From positions 186,001 to 250,000 of the forward strand of contig NZ_JACOFX010000003.1 in NCBI RefSeq assembly GCF_014284125.1: 64,000 nt of DNA, given 5' to 3'. A program made the position numbers and the translations under genes. Positions 38,931 to 48,204 of this stretch are shown here, piece by piece; within the stretch, counting starts at the first letter, position 1; each line of letters starts with the position of its first letter. This DNA comes from Undibacterium umbellatum (lineage in GTDB: Bacteria; Pseudomonadota; Gammaproteobacteria; Burkholderiales; Burkholderiaceae_D). The notes under the pieces are model-generated. The model did no database searches. It was not told the DNA's origin and was given only the letters and a program-made list of their open reading frames with translations.

Positions 38931-39533
38931 ATGCAATTGAATAAAACAGGAATGCGCTTAGCAGGACTGGCGCTGGCTATGTGTATGAGTGTACAGGCTA
39001 GTGCCGCAGAGGTTGCTGGTGTTAAATTTGATGAAAGTGTACAAGTAGGCGGCACAGAACTGAGCCTCAACGGTGCTGGCATACGCTACAAGGCTATTTT
39101 CAAAGTTTATGCAGCGGGTCTGTATCTGAAAGAGAAAAAGACCACAGTACCAGAAGTACTGGCATCAGCCGGGCCACGCCGTGTGACTATCGTCATGTTG
39201 CGTGACCTCAGCAATGAAGAATTCGGGCGTGGCTTCATGACCGGTATTCAGCAAAACACCGACAAGGCAGAAAAGTCCAAAATGACGATGCAATTTATCC
39301 GCTTCGGTGAATTGTTTGCCTCCGTGCCGGAACTCAAAAAGGGCGATGTCATGACCAATGACTGGATACCCGGTGTCGGCACAGTCGTGGCACTGAACGG
39401 CAAAAAGATGGGCGATCCTTATCCGGACATCGCTTTCTACAACGCCTTGCTGCGCATCTGGCTGGGTGAATCCCCGGTAGACCGCAGCCTCAAAAAAGCT
39501 ATGCTGGCAGAAGAGGATACGCGTATGCGCTAA
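38931..39533 (+). CDS. Secreted chalcone-isomerase-like protein
   Basis: A 200-residue protein with a signal peptide (cleavage likely after QASA, about 25). The mature part shows the chalcone isomerase-like fold signature: EVAGVKFDESVQVGG, LNGAGIRYKAIFKVYAAGLYL and IPGVGTVVALNG, with a C-terminal FYNALLRIWLGESPVD. Bacterial members are periplasmic and of unknown function; flavonoid chemistry should not be assumed. It follows the GGDEF/EAL gene by 64 bases. Confidence 0.85.
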   Translation: MQLNKTGMRLAGLALAMCMSVQASAAEVAGVKFDESVQVGGTELSLNGAGIRYKAIFKVYAAGLYLKEKKTTVPEVLASAGPRRVTIVMLRDLSNEEFGRGFMTGIQQNTDKAEKSKMTMQFIRFGELFASVPELKKGDVMTNDWIPGVGTVVALNGKKMGDPYPDIAFYNALLRIWLGESPVDRSLKKAMLAEEDTRMR

Positions 39534-39695
39534 TCCTTCAGAATCAGATGAGAGGCGCAGGGATGCAAATCCTTGCGCTTTTTTATTGCCTGCTTCAGTT
39601 CAGGTGTTTCTTTGTTATTGAGCGCTAGTTACGGATAGACAGGGATAATTATTTCCATGATGCATATCAAGTATTCAAATGAAGCTATTTCTCAT

Positions 39696-39721
39696 GCGCT
39701 ATATATAAGTGTATATTACGC
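39696..39721 (+). promoter_or_regulatory. Predicted ModE operator upstream of modA
   Basis: A 26-bp palindrome, GCGCTATATA-N6-TATATTACGC, with 8 of 10 positions complementary between half-sites. It matches the known form of ModE sites (CGnTATATA inverted repeats). It lies 32 bases before the modA ATG, where ModE-molybdate would repress transcription. The modE gene itself is at the end of the same operon. Confidence 0.75.
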
Positions 39722-39753
39722 TTCTTGTTTGACACTTATTGTCTGGACACCTC

Positions 39754-40512
39754 ATGCAAATCAAGACCTTGGGCAAACTCATTGTTAGTATTGCTTTCTG
39801 CACCAACTCTGCCACGAGCCTTGCCGCAGAAGTCACAGTCTCCGCCGCTGCCAGCCTGACCAATGCCTTCAAGGAAATCGCCCAAAATTATCAGGCGCAG
39901 TATCCTGAAGCCAAGGTATCTCTGAACTTTGGCGCGTCTGGCGCACTGCTGCAGCAAATTGCCAAAGGTGCACCGGTCGATGTGTTTGCCTCGGCAGATC
40001 AGGAGAGCATGGATGAAGCGCAAAAGCAGGGCCTGGTCGTCGCTGGCGACCGCCGTGATTTCGTTAAAAACACTTTGGTGCTGATTGCGCCCATAGATAG
40101 CATTTTATCTATCAAGCGCCTGGAGGATTTGAGCCAGGCTGGCGTCAAGCGCGTTGCCATTGGCAACCCTGGCAGCGTGCCGGTAGGGCGTTATACCCAG
40201 TATGCGCTGACCGCAGCCAAGCTCTGGCCCGCGCTGGAAGCCAAGGCTATCTACACTCAGAATGTGCGCCAGTCGCTCGACTATGTGGCCCGTGGTGAAG
40301 TCGATAGCGGCTTTGTGTATGCGACCGATGCTGCCATCATGAAAGACAAGGTCAAAGTCGTCATGGCCGTACCGCTGGACATGTCTGTCACTTATCCTGT
40401 CGCCAAAATCAAGGCCAGCAGTAATGGTGACGAGGCCAGGCGTTTTATCGCTTTTTTGTTCTTGCCGCAAAGCCAGGCCATCCTTGTTAAATACGGTTTC
40501 CAAAAACCTTAA
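39754..40512 (+). CDS. modA: Molybdate ABC transporter, periplasmic binding protein
   Basis: Binds molybdate (or tungstate) for import. The 252-residue protein starts at ATG 39754 with a signal peptide (cleavage after SLAA, about 24). The ModA start VTVSAAASLTNAFKEIA, the FNFGASGAL-like NFGASGALLQQI and GAPVDVFASAD follow. A TTG start 15 bases earlier is less likely. First gene of modABC-modE. Confidence 0.95.
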   Translation: MQIKTLGKLIVSIAFCTNSATSLAAEVTVSAAASLTNAFKEIAQNYQAQYPEAKVSLNFGASGALLQQIAKGAPVDVFASADQESMDEAQKQGLVVAGDRRDFVKNTLVLIAPIDSILSIKRLEDLSQAGVKRVAIGNPGSVPVGRYTQYALTAAKLWPALEAKAIYTQNVRQSLDYVARGEVDSGFVYATDAAIMKDKVKVVMAVPLDMSVTYPVAKIKASSNGDEARRFIAFLFLPQSQAILVKYGFQKP

Positions 40513-40520
40513 GGCCAGCT

Positions 40521-41195
40521 ATGAATCCAGCATGGACAGCCCTGCTATTGTCATTGAAAGTCGCGGGCTGGGCCACGCTGCTGAATCTGATATTTGGCAT
40601 AGGCGTGGGCTACCTGCTGGCACGCAAGCGCTTCCCTGGTCGTGACTTGCTCGATACCCTGTTGACCCTGCCCATGGTCATGCCGCCCACCGTACTCGGT
40701 TATTACCTGCTGGTCTTGCTGGGGCGGCGTAGCGCGCTGGGGGCATGGTTGCAGGATCATTTTGGCTTCAGCTTCATTTTTACCTGGCAAGGTGCAGTCA
40801 TCGCAGCAGCCATCGTTGCCTTTCCGCTGGTATTCAAACCGGCGCGGGCGGCTTTTGAAGCGGTAGACGGGCAACTGGAACAGGCTGCACGGGTTCTGGG
40901 AATATCAGAAATGGCGATCTTTTTCCGCGTGACTTTGCCGCTGGCATGGCGCGGTATCTTGGCTGGCGTCTTGCTGGCCTTCGCCCGTGCCCTGGGTGAA
41001 TTTGGTGCCACCCTGATGGTGGCTGGCAGCATACCAGGCAAGACCCAGACTTTGTCGATTGCCGTTTATGAAGCAGTACAGGCAGGGCAGGACGATGTTG
41101 CCAATACCCTGGTACTGCTGACTTCGGCAGTCTGTATTGCGGTGTTACTGCTGGCAGGCAAGCTGGCGCCTGGCCGCATCGCCAACCGCATGTGA
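40521..41195 (+). CDS. modB: Molybdate ABC transporter permease
   Basis: A 224-residue inner-membrane permease with five to six helices. The binding-protein-dependent transport loop RALGEFGATLMVAGSIPG near the C-terminus couples to ModC. TLPMVMPPTVLGYYLL is the family segment. It starts 8 bases after modA. Confidence 0.95.
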   Translation: MNPAWTALLLSLKVAGWATLLNLIFGIGVGYLLARKRFPGRDLLDTLLTLPMVMPPTVLGYYLLVLLGRRSALGAWLQDHFGFSFIFTWQGAVIAAAIVAFPLVFKPARAAFEAVDGQLEQAARVLGISEMAIFFRVTLPLAWRGILAGVLLAFARALGEFGATLMVAGSIPGKTQTLSIAVYEAVQAGQDDVANTLVLLTSAVCIAVLLLAGKLAPGRIANRM

Positions 41196-41204
41196 AAGGA
41201 CACG

Positions 41205-41888
41205 ATGCAATTTGACCTGCACATACACAAGACCCTGCAATCTGGCCAGCGTCGTTTTGAACTCGATGTTGTGGTTCGCAGCGATTGCCAGCGTCTCGTC
41301 ATACTCGGCCCATCCGGCGCTGGCAAGAGTTTGGTACTGAAAGCCATCGCCGGTTTGATGACTCCCGATACTGGCTACATCCATGTCGCTGGCAATACCC
41401 TGTTCGACCATACTGCCAGCATCAACTTGCCACCACAGCGTCGCCAGCTGGCTTATTTATTCCAGGACTATGCCCTGTTCCCACATCTTAACGTTGCACA
41501 GAACATCGCCTTTGGCCTGGCTCATGGCTGGCGTAATCCTTCCGCGAAAGTGCAGGATGAGAAGGTCGATTACTGGCTCGAAGCCCTGCACATAAAAGCT
41601 TTGGCCAGGCAAATGCCGCATGAATTGTCAGGCGGACAAAAACAGAGAACAGCACTGGCCCGCGCCCTGATCGCCGAACCACGTGCACTCTTGCTCGATG
41701 AGCCCTTTGCCGCCCTCGACCAGCCCCTGCGCATCAGCATGCGAAAAGAACTCGACAGCCTGCAAAAGCAATTGAATATCCCCATGATGCTCATCACACA
41801 TGATGCAGAAGATGCTCAGGTGTTTGGTGAACATGTGCTGAATTTGCAGGATGGCAGACTCATTAACATCGTTAAGGATGCAGCATGA
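41205..41888 (+). CDS. modC: Molybdate ABC transporter ATP-binding protein, short form
   Basis: ATPase of the importer. Walker A is GPSGAGKSLV, the signature is LSGGQKQRTALARAL and Walker B is ALLLDEPFAALD. At 227 residues it lacks the C-terminal TOBE/Mop domain found in typical ModC (about 350 residues). It ends ATGA-overlapped with the modE-like gene, whose product carries two TOBE domains. The reading frame is intact, so this looks like a true short form and not a frameshift. Confidence 0.93.
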   Translation: MQFDLHIHKTLQSGQRRFELDVVVRSDCQRLVILGPSGAGKSLVLKAIAGLMTPDTGYIHVAGNTLFDHTASINLPPQRRQLAYLFQDYALFPHLNVAQNIAFGLAHGWRNPSAKVQDEKVDYWLEALHIKALARQMPHELSGGQKQRTALARALIAEPRALLLDEPFAALDQPLRISMRKELDSLQKQLNIPMMLITHDAEDAQVFGEHVLNLQDGRLINIVKDAA

Positions 41889-42724
41889 AAGGGCAAGGAG
41901 ACGGCAAAGCAATGAACACAAAAAATAAATCCATCGCACTGCAAGGCTCAGTCTGGATGACTGTTGATGGAGAAAACCTTGGCGGCCAAAGCCGCATTGC
42001 CTTATTGGCCCAGCTTGCCGAAAGCGGCTCGATTACTCAGGCGGCCAAGGCTGTCAAGATGAGTTATAAAGCTGCCTGGGATGCCATAGACACCATGAAT
42101 AATCTCGCAGGCGAACCTCTGGTAGAACGCCTGACTGGTGGCAAGGGAGGTGGTGGCACACGGCTGACGAAGCGCGGTGAGCAACTGGTCAGTAATTTCA
42201 AGATCATAGAAAAAGAACACCGCGACTTCATCGCACAGCTAGACAGGCAGGCAGTAGGCATTGCTGACGATTTTTTATTGATCAGGAATATGAATATGAA
42301 AACCAGCGCACGCAACCAGTTCCTCGGCAAAGTCAGCCAGGTCAAGCACGGCGCCATCAATGATGAGATGGAACTGGAAATCGCCGGTGGCCAGAAGATC
42401 GTCGCCATCATCACCCATGAGAGTGCGCAGGAACTGGGTTTGCAAATAGGAGCAGAAGCATTTGCATTAGTAAAATCTTCTTCCATCATCCTGATGACAG
42501 ATGATAGCAATGCCAAGTTGTCAGCCCGCAACCAGCTCACAGGCAGTATTAGCCGTATCCTGCCCGGTGCAGTCAATACTGAAGTGGTAGTCGAACTGCC
42601 CGGTGGTGCGACCCTGGCCGCCATCATCACCAATGAAAGCGCGACCAGCATGGGCATGGCTGTGGGTGGTGCAGTGACAGGCTTGTTCAAGGCTTCCAGT
42701 GTGATATTGGGTGTGGCTGGCTGA
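41885..42724 (+). CDS. modE: ModE-type molybdate-responsive regulator with two TOBE domains
   Basis: A 279-residue protein. The N-terminal winged HTH (about 28-130; GSITQAAKAVKMSYKAAWDAID, then GGKGGGGTRLTKRGEQL) binds DNA. Two TOBE/Mop domains (about 138-205 and 210-277), each starting with SARNQ, bind molybdate. It overlaps modC by 4 bases, so it is translated with the transporter and would repress its own operon through the site at 39696-39721. An alternative ATG ten codons in is possible. Confidence 0.93.
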   Translation: MKGQGDGKAMNTKNKSIALQGSVWMTVDGENLGGQSRIALLAQLAESGSITQAAKAVKMSYKAAWDAIDTMNNLAGEPLVERLTGGKGGGGTRLTKRGEQLVSNFKIIEKEHRDFIAQLDRQAVGIADDFLLIRNMNMKTSARNQFLGKVSQVKHGAINDEMELEIAGGQKIVAIITHESAQELGLQIGAEAFALVKSSSIILMTDDSNAKLSARNQLTGSISRILPGAVNTEVVVELPGGATLAAIITNESATSMGMAVGGAVTGLFKASSVILGVAG

Positions 42725-42760
42725 TTTTGGTACAAAATGTGCCGGACTTGGCACCGCATT

Positions 42761-43477
42761 TCAACGAATAGCGCGGGATTTTAGGGTACGTATAATTTTT
42801 CCTGAATATGCATTGATCACAATGGATTTCATCTCTGTGGTGTAACTGTTGTCCGATAATATTTTGGTATAGACCCAGGCGAGGGTATCAAGTTTTTCAT
42901 AGTATTCTAGCCTGACGGTCATGTTTCTCTCGAACAAGCCTTTCTTGACGATGACGCCATCTTCATTGTGTTCAAGCACATAAGCCATGTTCTTTTCGAG
43001 AAAACCTCTCCTGGCTATGAGCTCTGTAAATTCCTTGAAATTATGAAACACTTGCTTGTTTGTTGAATTCGCATAAGCAGGTAGGTTAATCTCCTTGATC
43101 ACACTCGCGTCAGACTTGAGCCAGATCTCAGCAGGGAAAATGATTCTGGGTGTTCCAGGCAATTCAAAATCGAACTGCAATATATAGGCGGGGACATTGC
43201 TCTCGTCATTTTTGGAATGTGCGTCTAACAACTGAGCACCGGAAAATTTCAAATGAGCGTATTGTGTTTCTCCAAGGCGTTTTTTAAGATGTACGTCAAG
43301 TCGTGCTACTACGGCTTGTGGGATATCTGCCAGGGATTTTGTTTGTTTCGTCTGGTAGCCACCGAACGAAACCAGGCCATGCCCAACTGACTCTGGAACA
43401 ATTTCTGCAAATGCAGGGCAAGTTGGCGGAGTCAAAGCAGCGAGGAAAAGTAACCGTGCTATGTGAATATGTATCAT
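42761..43477 (-). CDS. Secreted hypothetical protein
   Basis: A 238-residue protein with a signal peptide (MIHIHIARLLFLAALTPPTC..., cleavage after AFA, about 24). The mature part alternates beta-strand-like and charged segments, with two similar pieces (GFLEKNMAYVLEHNEDG and GLFERNMTVRLEYYEKL), suggesting an internal duplication. No family recognised. It converges with modE. Confidence 0.7.
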   Translation of the reverse strand: MIHIHIARLLFLAALTPPTCPAFAEIVPESVGHGLVSFGGYQTKQTKSLADIPQAVVARLDVHLKKRLGETQYAHLKFSGAQLLDAHSKNDESNVPAYILQFDFELPGTPRIIFPAEIWLKSDASVIKEINLPAYANSTNKQVFHNFKEFTELIARRGFLEKNMAYVLEHNEDGVIVKKGLFERNMTVRLEYYEKLDTLAWVYTKILSDNSYTTEMKSIVINAYSGKIIRTLKSRAIR

Positions 43478-43551
43478 CGTGAAGAGTTTTTAGTGTCTTT
43501 AATGTAGCAGATGATTGGTCAGATGGTAGCTACTTTGCTCTTCCAAAAGCA

Positions 43552-45714
43552 TTATTCCAAAGTGAATCTCAGGTCCCGATTATCTTTCGCCACATTCCCC
43601 GCAAAGTCCGCCGCATGGATACGCAAGACATAGTTGCCAGGTGCTAACCTACTGACGTCCCAGCTACCTTTTTTAGCAATCCCATCCTTGACCGAATTGC
43701 TGGCCAAGTACAAAAAGCGGGTTTTCTTCGCTCCGTGTACCGTGATGCCGCTTTCTTCTGCATACAATAATTTGACCATTTCGCGGTCAGGTGGCAGGGC
43801 ATTGAATTCCATGGTCATGCGCGGGTTTTCATAGCCCGGCACTGGGCTGCCATCGGTGTACAAGAGCTGATAACCCAATTGGTACAAGCCCAGACGGCGG
43901 CGTTTGGCATTACCGTCCACCTGGTCATAGGCATCAACGACAAGGCCGTAATCCTTGACCTGGCTGGACAATAGCAGGCGGCCTTGCTGTTTGTCCTTGA
44001 TCTCTTTGCCGCTGCCATCGATGATCGTGATGTCTTCTATCTCAGGTGCGACGGTATCTACCAGGCCGGGGAAGTTCAGTTGCAGCGGATTGATTTTGAG
44101 GCCCGCGTGATTATGTTCCAGATGCACATGGAACATGCGGTTGATACTGCCCAGTGCTTCGCCTGTCTTGAAGCGGGTGCCGCGCCTGACACGCACTGCA
44201 TAGGGTTTGCCATCTGCCAGCGTCTGCAGCTGGAATTTATCGTCATCGATCAGCGCATCTTTAGCTGTGCGCCCCACCTTCATGTGGATGTAAGCCATGC
44301 TGTCGAGCTTGATGCCTTCGCTGAGGCCACCGTAGCCCCAGCTACCGCTGGTGCCGCGCACTTTTTCACTGGCGATGGCGTACACAGTCGTGCCCATATT
44401 TGCCTGCACATCCAGACCGCCATGGAAATGATCGCGACTTTCGCCCTCATAATTGCCGCGCACTTCACCCATGGTGCCGACGACTTCATGTGGTGACTGT
44501 TGTGGCTTGATGGGCCAGGGGTAGGATTTGATTTCATCGTCCAGGCGGGTGTTCTTGATTTTGTGCACGGGTGCTGGTGCTGGAGGTTTCGTGTCAGTTG
44601 CGGTATCAGCAGCGCCGCGGGCGCGTATCCTCAGCAATTGCAGGCGTACTGAGTCGCTGACAAACAAAGCGCCGTTGTTGTTCAGCGCTATGCCTGTAGG
44701 GTGCTGGAAGCGTGGGGTTGTCTCATCTCCAGGTTCAAAATTAATACCGACACCTGTTACGCCACGCATTTCACCTGTGGGCGAAATTTGTATGATGCGG
44801 CCCTTGCCAGCCTCGCCTATATAAAGGTGATCGTCATGGGTGGCGACTATACTCAGAGGACGGCGCATCAGGGGTTTTTCTTCGTCATCCAGGGCACGCG
44901 CCACGGTTGTGACTTGCCCATCCATGCCCAGTCTGCGTACGGCGTCATTCTTGCTGTCGGCGATGAGTAGCTCCCCCTTGCTATTGATTGCCACACCTGT
45001 AGGTGTATCAAATAGGGCAGTCGCTGCCGGGCCATCCTGATAACCCGACCCATTGCCACCAGCAAGTGTGCTGACCTGGCCATCAGTGCTGATCTTGCGT
45101 ATGCGGTCGTTGTAGGTATCCGCTACATAGACATTGCCCGCTACATCAACTGCAATTCCTATCGGGCCATTGAATTGTGTTTGCGTACCGATGCCATCGT
45201 GGTAACCGGGTTTGCCATTGCCTGCCAGGGTAGTCACCATGCCTTCAGGGCTGATACTGCGTATGGCATGATTGCCAGTATCTGCTACCAACAAATTGCC
45301 CTTGCCATCCAGCGCAATGCCAGACGGCGTATTGAACGCTGCCTGATCTGTCATGCCATCAGCAAAACCTTCGACAGAACCGGCATAGGGTGTAACCGCC
45401 CCATCATTGCCGATCTTTTTGATCTGGTTATGTTCGCCCGCATCGCTGACAAAAATATTGCCCTGCTTGTCTATCGCTACTGCATAGGGGTCAGAAAAAT
45501 AACTGGCATCGACATCCGGCAGGCCAGCATACACATCCAGTTCGGCTTGCCATTCAAACGAAGTTCCGGATGGCTTTTTAATCACGCCGACTTTAGCCAG
45601 CATGTTTTCAGGCATGGTGGCTGGCATATCCTTGGGCAGATAGCGCAATAGCCCCAGTATGATGGCGAGCATGGCAATGACAAACAGCAGGCGGATGACG
45701 AGGGTTCGGTGCAT
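43552..45714 (-). CDS. Membrane-anchored NHL-repeat protein with M23 (LytM-like) peptidase domain
   Basis: A 720-residue protein with an N-terminal anchor (about 5-24, LFVIAMLAIILGLL). Six or so NHL repeats (about 60-350; units like 'PSGIALDGKGNLLVADTGNHAIR') form a propeller. A Pro-rich linker (about 375-385) leads to an M23-like domain (about 410-550) that keeps HGGLDV (HxxxD) and HVHLEH (HxH), the zinc-ligand pattern. An Ig-like C-terminal region follows (about 570-720). It probably acts in the periplasm on peptidoglycan or as a scaffold. Start ATG at 45714 is preferred over a TTG seven codons upstream. Confidence 0.8.
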   Translation of the reverse strand: MHRTLVIRLLFVIAMLAIILGLLRYLPKDMPATMPENMLAKVGVIKKPSGTSFEWQAELDVYAGLPDVDASYFSDPYAVAIDKQGNIFVSDAGEHNQIKKIGNDGAVTPYAGSVEGFADGMTDQAAFNTPSGIALDGKGNLLVADTGNHAIRSISPEGMVTTLAGNGKPGYHDGIGTQTQFNGPIGIAVDVAGNVYVADTYNDRIRKISTDGQVSTLAGGNGSGYQDGPAATALFDTPTGVAINSKGELLIADSKNDAVRRLGMDGQVTTVARALDDEEKPLMRRPLSIVATHDDHLYIGEAGKGRIIQISPTGEMRGVTGVGINFEPGDETTPRFQHPTGIALNNNGALFVSDSVRLQLLRIRARGAADTATDTKPPAPAPVHKIKNTRLDDEIKSYPWPIKPQQSPHEVVGTMGEVRGNYEGESRDHFHGGLDVQANMGTTVYAIASEKVRGTSGSWGYGGLSEGIKLDSMAYIHMKVGRTAKDALIDDDKFQLQTLADGKPYAVRVRRGTRFKTGEALGSINRMFHVHLEHNHAGLKINPLQLNFPGLVDTVAPEIEDITIIDGSGKEIKDKQQGRLLLSSQVKDYGLVVDAYDQVDGNAKRRRLGLYQLGYQLLYTDGSPVPGYENPRMTMEFNALPPDREMVKLLYAEESGITVHGAKKTRFLYLASNSVKDGIAKKGSWDVSRLAPGNYVLRIHAADFAGNVAKDNRDLRFTLE

Positions 45715-45857
45715 GAGAAAAATTGGACCAAGCAAAATACAAGTCGTGCAGCTTAGCCCAAATAACAGAGACTTGCCATCGTGCGCAGAAATTTCCTAAA
45801 TAGATTAGCATCACCATTTTATGCCCAAGGGCAAGTACACATTAGGAAGGAAACACC

Positions 45858-46565
45858 ATGTCCAGCACCGTATTAAGCAATTTTTCCATCAATAAAAAAT
45901 GGCCAGCACAACATCCTGAACGCCTGCAACTGTATTCACTGCCCACTCCAAATGGCGTGAAAGTTTCCATCATGCTCGAAGAAATTGGCCTGCCGTATGA
46001 ACCACATCTGGTCAATTTTGAGACCAATGACCAGACCTCGCCAGAATTCTTGTCACTGAACCCAAACAATAAAATCCCCGCCATCATCGATCCGCAAGGC
46101 CCAGGTGATAAACCGCTGGCCTTGTTTGAATCCGGTGCCATCCTGCTGTATCTGGCAGACAAGACCGGGAAATGTATCCCCACCGATGCGGCAGAGCGTT
46201 ATGAATGCATACAATGGCTGATGTTCCAGATGGGTGGCATAGGCCCCATGTTTGGCCAGCTTGGCTTCTTCAATAAGTTCGCTGGCAAAACCTATGAAGA
46301 CAAACGCCCGCGTGACCGTTATGTGGCAGAATCCAAACGCCTGCTGGGCGTAGTCAACCAGCGCCTGGCAGACCGGAAATGGATCATGGGCGATACCTAT
46401 ACCATTGCCGATATCGCGATTTTTCCATGGATACGCAACCTGATCGGTTTTTACGAAGCCGGTGACCTGGTAGGTATCAATGACTTTCCGCATGTACAAC
46501 GCGCCCTGGCCGAGTTTGTGGGGCGTCCGGCAGTGCAAAGGGGCTTGTTGATACCAGGGCGTTAA
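45858..46565 (+). CDS. Glutathione S-transferase (YghU/YfcG-like)
   Basis: A 235-residue thioredoxin-fold plus helical-domain protein. An N-terminal extension (about 1-22) precedes the thioredoxin-like domain with YSLPTPNGVKVSIMLEE. Asn in 'PNG' is the residue used by YghU-type disulfide reductases. KIPAIIDP (cis-Pro) and the FESGAILLYLADK glutathione-binding segment follow. Likely a glutathione-dependent disulfide reductase. AGGAAGG precedes the ATG. Confidence 0.9.
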   Translation: MSSTVLSNFSINKKWPAQHPERLQLYSLPTPNGVKVSIMLEEIGLPYEPHLVNFETNDQTSPEFLSLNPNNKIPAIIDPQGPGDKPLALFESGAILLYLADKTGKCIPTDAAERYECIQWLMFQMGGIGPMFGQLGFFNKFAGKTYEDKRPRDRYVAESKRLLGVVNQRLADRKWIMGDTYTIADIAIFPWIRNLIGFYEAGDLVGINDFPHVQRALAEFVGRPAVQRGLLIPGR

Positions 46566-46914
46566 TGTTGAACTAATAAGCGAAATCACTTATGTAAATG
46601 ATCATTTTTATTCGACAGGAGTATGAATTCAATTTTCTGAGTTTGGTTCGTACCTCCTGAAAACTAAATGTTAAATGCTTGCTCTTTCAAATTAAGTATT
46701 CAGATCAGAATTGGAATGTGAGGATCCCTATAAATGCAGATATAGTATTAACAAACAAGAAAGCGCGATAGAGGTTAAAAGGCAGCGGCGTCGATGGCAT
46801 CTGGTGCGGGACATTTGCTCTTCCTGCCAAGTTTGCGCCTGTACTATCTGGCGTATCGGAGTATTCCTGTAGACAGACAAGATAATCATCAAATTTAAAC
46901 ATGTAGGTAGTTGC
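46566..46914. other. Intergenic region, nothing recognised
   Basis: About 350 bases after the glutathione transferase gene. Short minus-strand frames exist but have no ribosome-binding site or family resemblance. No repeat or terminator stands out. Confidence 0.4.
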
Positions 46915-47502
46915 ATGAGACTTTTAAAAATCATACTGTTCTTTGCAAATCTTATTTTTGTGGCGTCAGTCAATGCCGAAAGTTCAAAAAGAGCTGCTGA
47001 AATCGATAAGATCTATCAGTCAGACCAAAAGACTCGTTCGCTTTTTAAACGAGGTGATGTTTATGACAGGGCGGCTGAGTTGAAGTCGGATGCTGCCCAC
47101 CGGATGCGCCTGTTTGAGATGATGGTGGATGATTTGCCTTGGACAGCCAGGGAGTTAGCTTTGGTGTCGGTTATTTTGCAACATACCAATACTGGTTCTG
47201 AATCTGAAGAAAATGAGAGTTGGCGTTCTCAGGAAAATCATCTGCTAGGTTTCTTTTTTGCACGCAAGGCTGCCAGGTTAGGCTTATTTGAGCAGGCCGG
47301 AAGCATGGTTAGCCGGGTTGAACGCTATCTTAAGGCCAGCGGCATACCCAGGGATTATGGGCTGGAACTGGTGTCAAGAATGCCTCTTAAGGTTTGCCCC
47401 ATCAACCCTCAGATTACAGACGAACAAAGGCTTGATGCCGGGCTTCCGTTGAGACTGACTGAAATCATGAAAGAATTTTGTCATCCTCTGATGTCAGAAT
47501 AG
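46915..47502 (+). CDS. Secreted hypothetical protein
   Basis: A 195-residue protein with a signal peptide (MRLLKIILFFANLIFVASVNA, cleavage after about 21). The mature part is largely helical and charged (SSKRAAEIDKIYQSDQKTR and 'AARLGLFEQAGSM'), with two late cysteines. No family recognised. Composition is somewhat richer in A+T than its neighbours. Confidence 0.65.
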   Translation: MRLLKIILFFANLIFVASVNAESSKRAAEIDKIYQSDQKTRSLFKRGDVYDRAAELKSDAAHRMRLFEMMVDDLPWTARELALVSVILQHTNTGSESEENESWRSQENHLLGFFFARKAARLGLFEQAGSMVSRVERYLKASGIPRDYGLELVSRMPLKVCPINPQITDEQRLDAGLPLRLTEIMKEFCHPLMSE

Positions 47503-47820
47503 TTTTCGCAATGCGCGCAAGCTATGAAATTAATTCGTACATGATCACGAATGACTTTTACTAGAAATGAGTGCAATATTATCAATGCCAATTTATTGCA
47601 AATATATTTCAAGATTTCACTGGGAAAAGATAATTTTAATGGCGACAAACGCCGCACCTGCGTCGATATTTTCAATATTTAAAATTTTTGCGGTACGTGA
47701 CTTCGCATTTTATTTTGCACCATGCTTTTTTATTTTTAGCACTTTGTCGATTTGTCTGTATCCCAAACGTCATTGTCATGACGGCGCATCTTGCCCGTTA
47801 CAATTGAAAAGGAGAAAATC
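47503..47820. other. A+T-rich intergenic region
   Basis: About 320 bases before the DGPF gene. A 90-codon frame here has hydrophobic runs but no ribosome-binding site and ends inside the next gene, so it is not called. The promoter of the DGPF/sigma pair should lie here; boxes were not resolved. Confidence 0.4.
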
Positions 47821-48204
47821 ATGCAATACATGTTATTGATTGCCGCAAATGAAGCCGAAGAGCAACAAATTCCGGATGCAGAGATGATGCAAGTTATAGC
47901 TGCCTACGGTGCCTATTCCGAAGCGTTAATGCAGGCTGGTGTGTTGGTATCTGGCGAGCGTTTGCGTGAGTCGACCAGCGCAACCACGGTGCGCGTGCGC
48001 GAAGGTAAGACGATGGTGCTGGATGGCCCTTATGCCGAAGCCAAGGAGCAACTCGGTGGTTTCTACATTATCGATGTGGCCGACCTGGATGCCGCCATGC
48101 ACTGGGCAGCACGTTGCCCCGGTGCAGCCTATGGCTCTATCGAAGTCAGACCTGTCTGGCCTTCAGAAAATATGCCTGGTGACGAATGCACGGCAGCAGC
48201 CTAG
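47821..48204 (+). CDS. YCII-related (DGPF-type) protein
   Basis: A 127-residue protein starting MQYMLLIAANEAE after AAAAGGAG. It has the DGPF-type signature MVLDGPYAEAKEQLGGFYII and the family end SIEVRPVWP. Proteins of this group are almost always encoded next to an ECF42-type sigma factor, as here; their biochemical function is unknown. It overlaps the sigma gene by 19 bases. Confidence 0.92.
   Translation: MQYMLLIAANEAEEQQIPDAEMMQVIAAYGAYSEALMQAGVLVSGERLRESTSATTVRVREGKTMVLDGPYAEAKEQLGGFYIIDVADLDAAMHWAARCPGAAYGSIEVRPVWPSENMPGDECTAAA

Noticed and set aside
46705-46973. Two short minus-strand frames after the glutathione transferase gene
   Set aside because: No ribosome-binding sites, overlapping each other and the start of the next gene, with no recognisable content.
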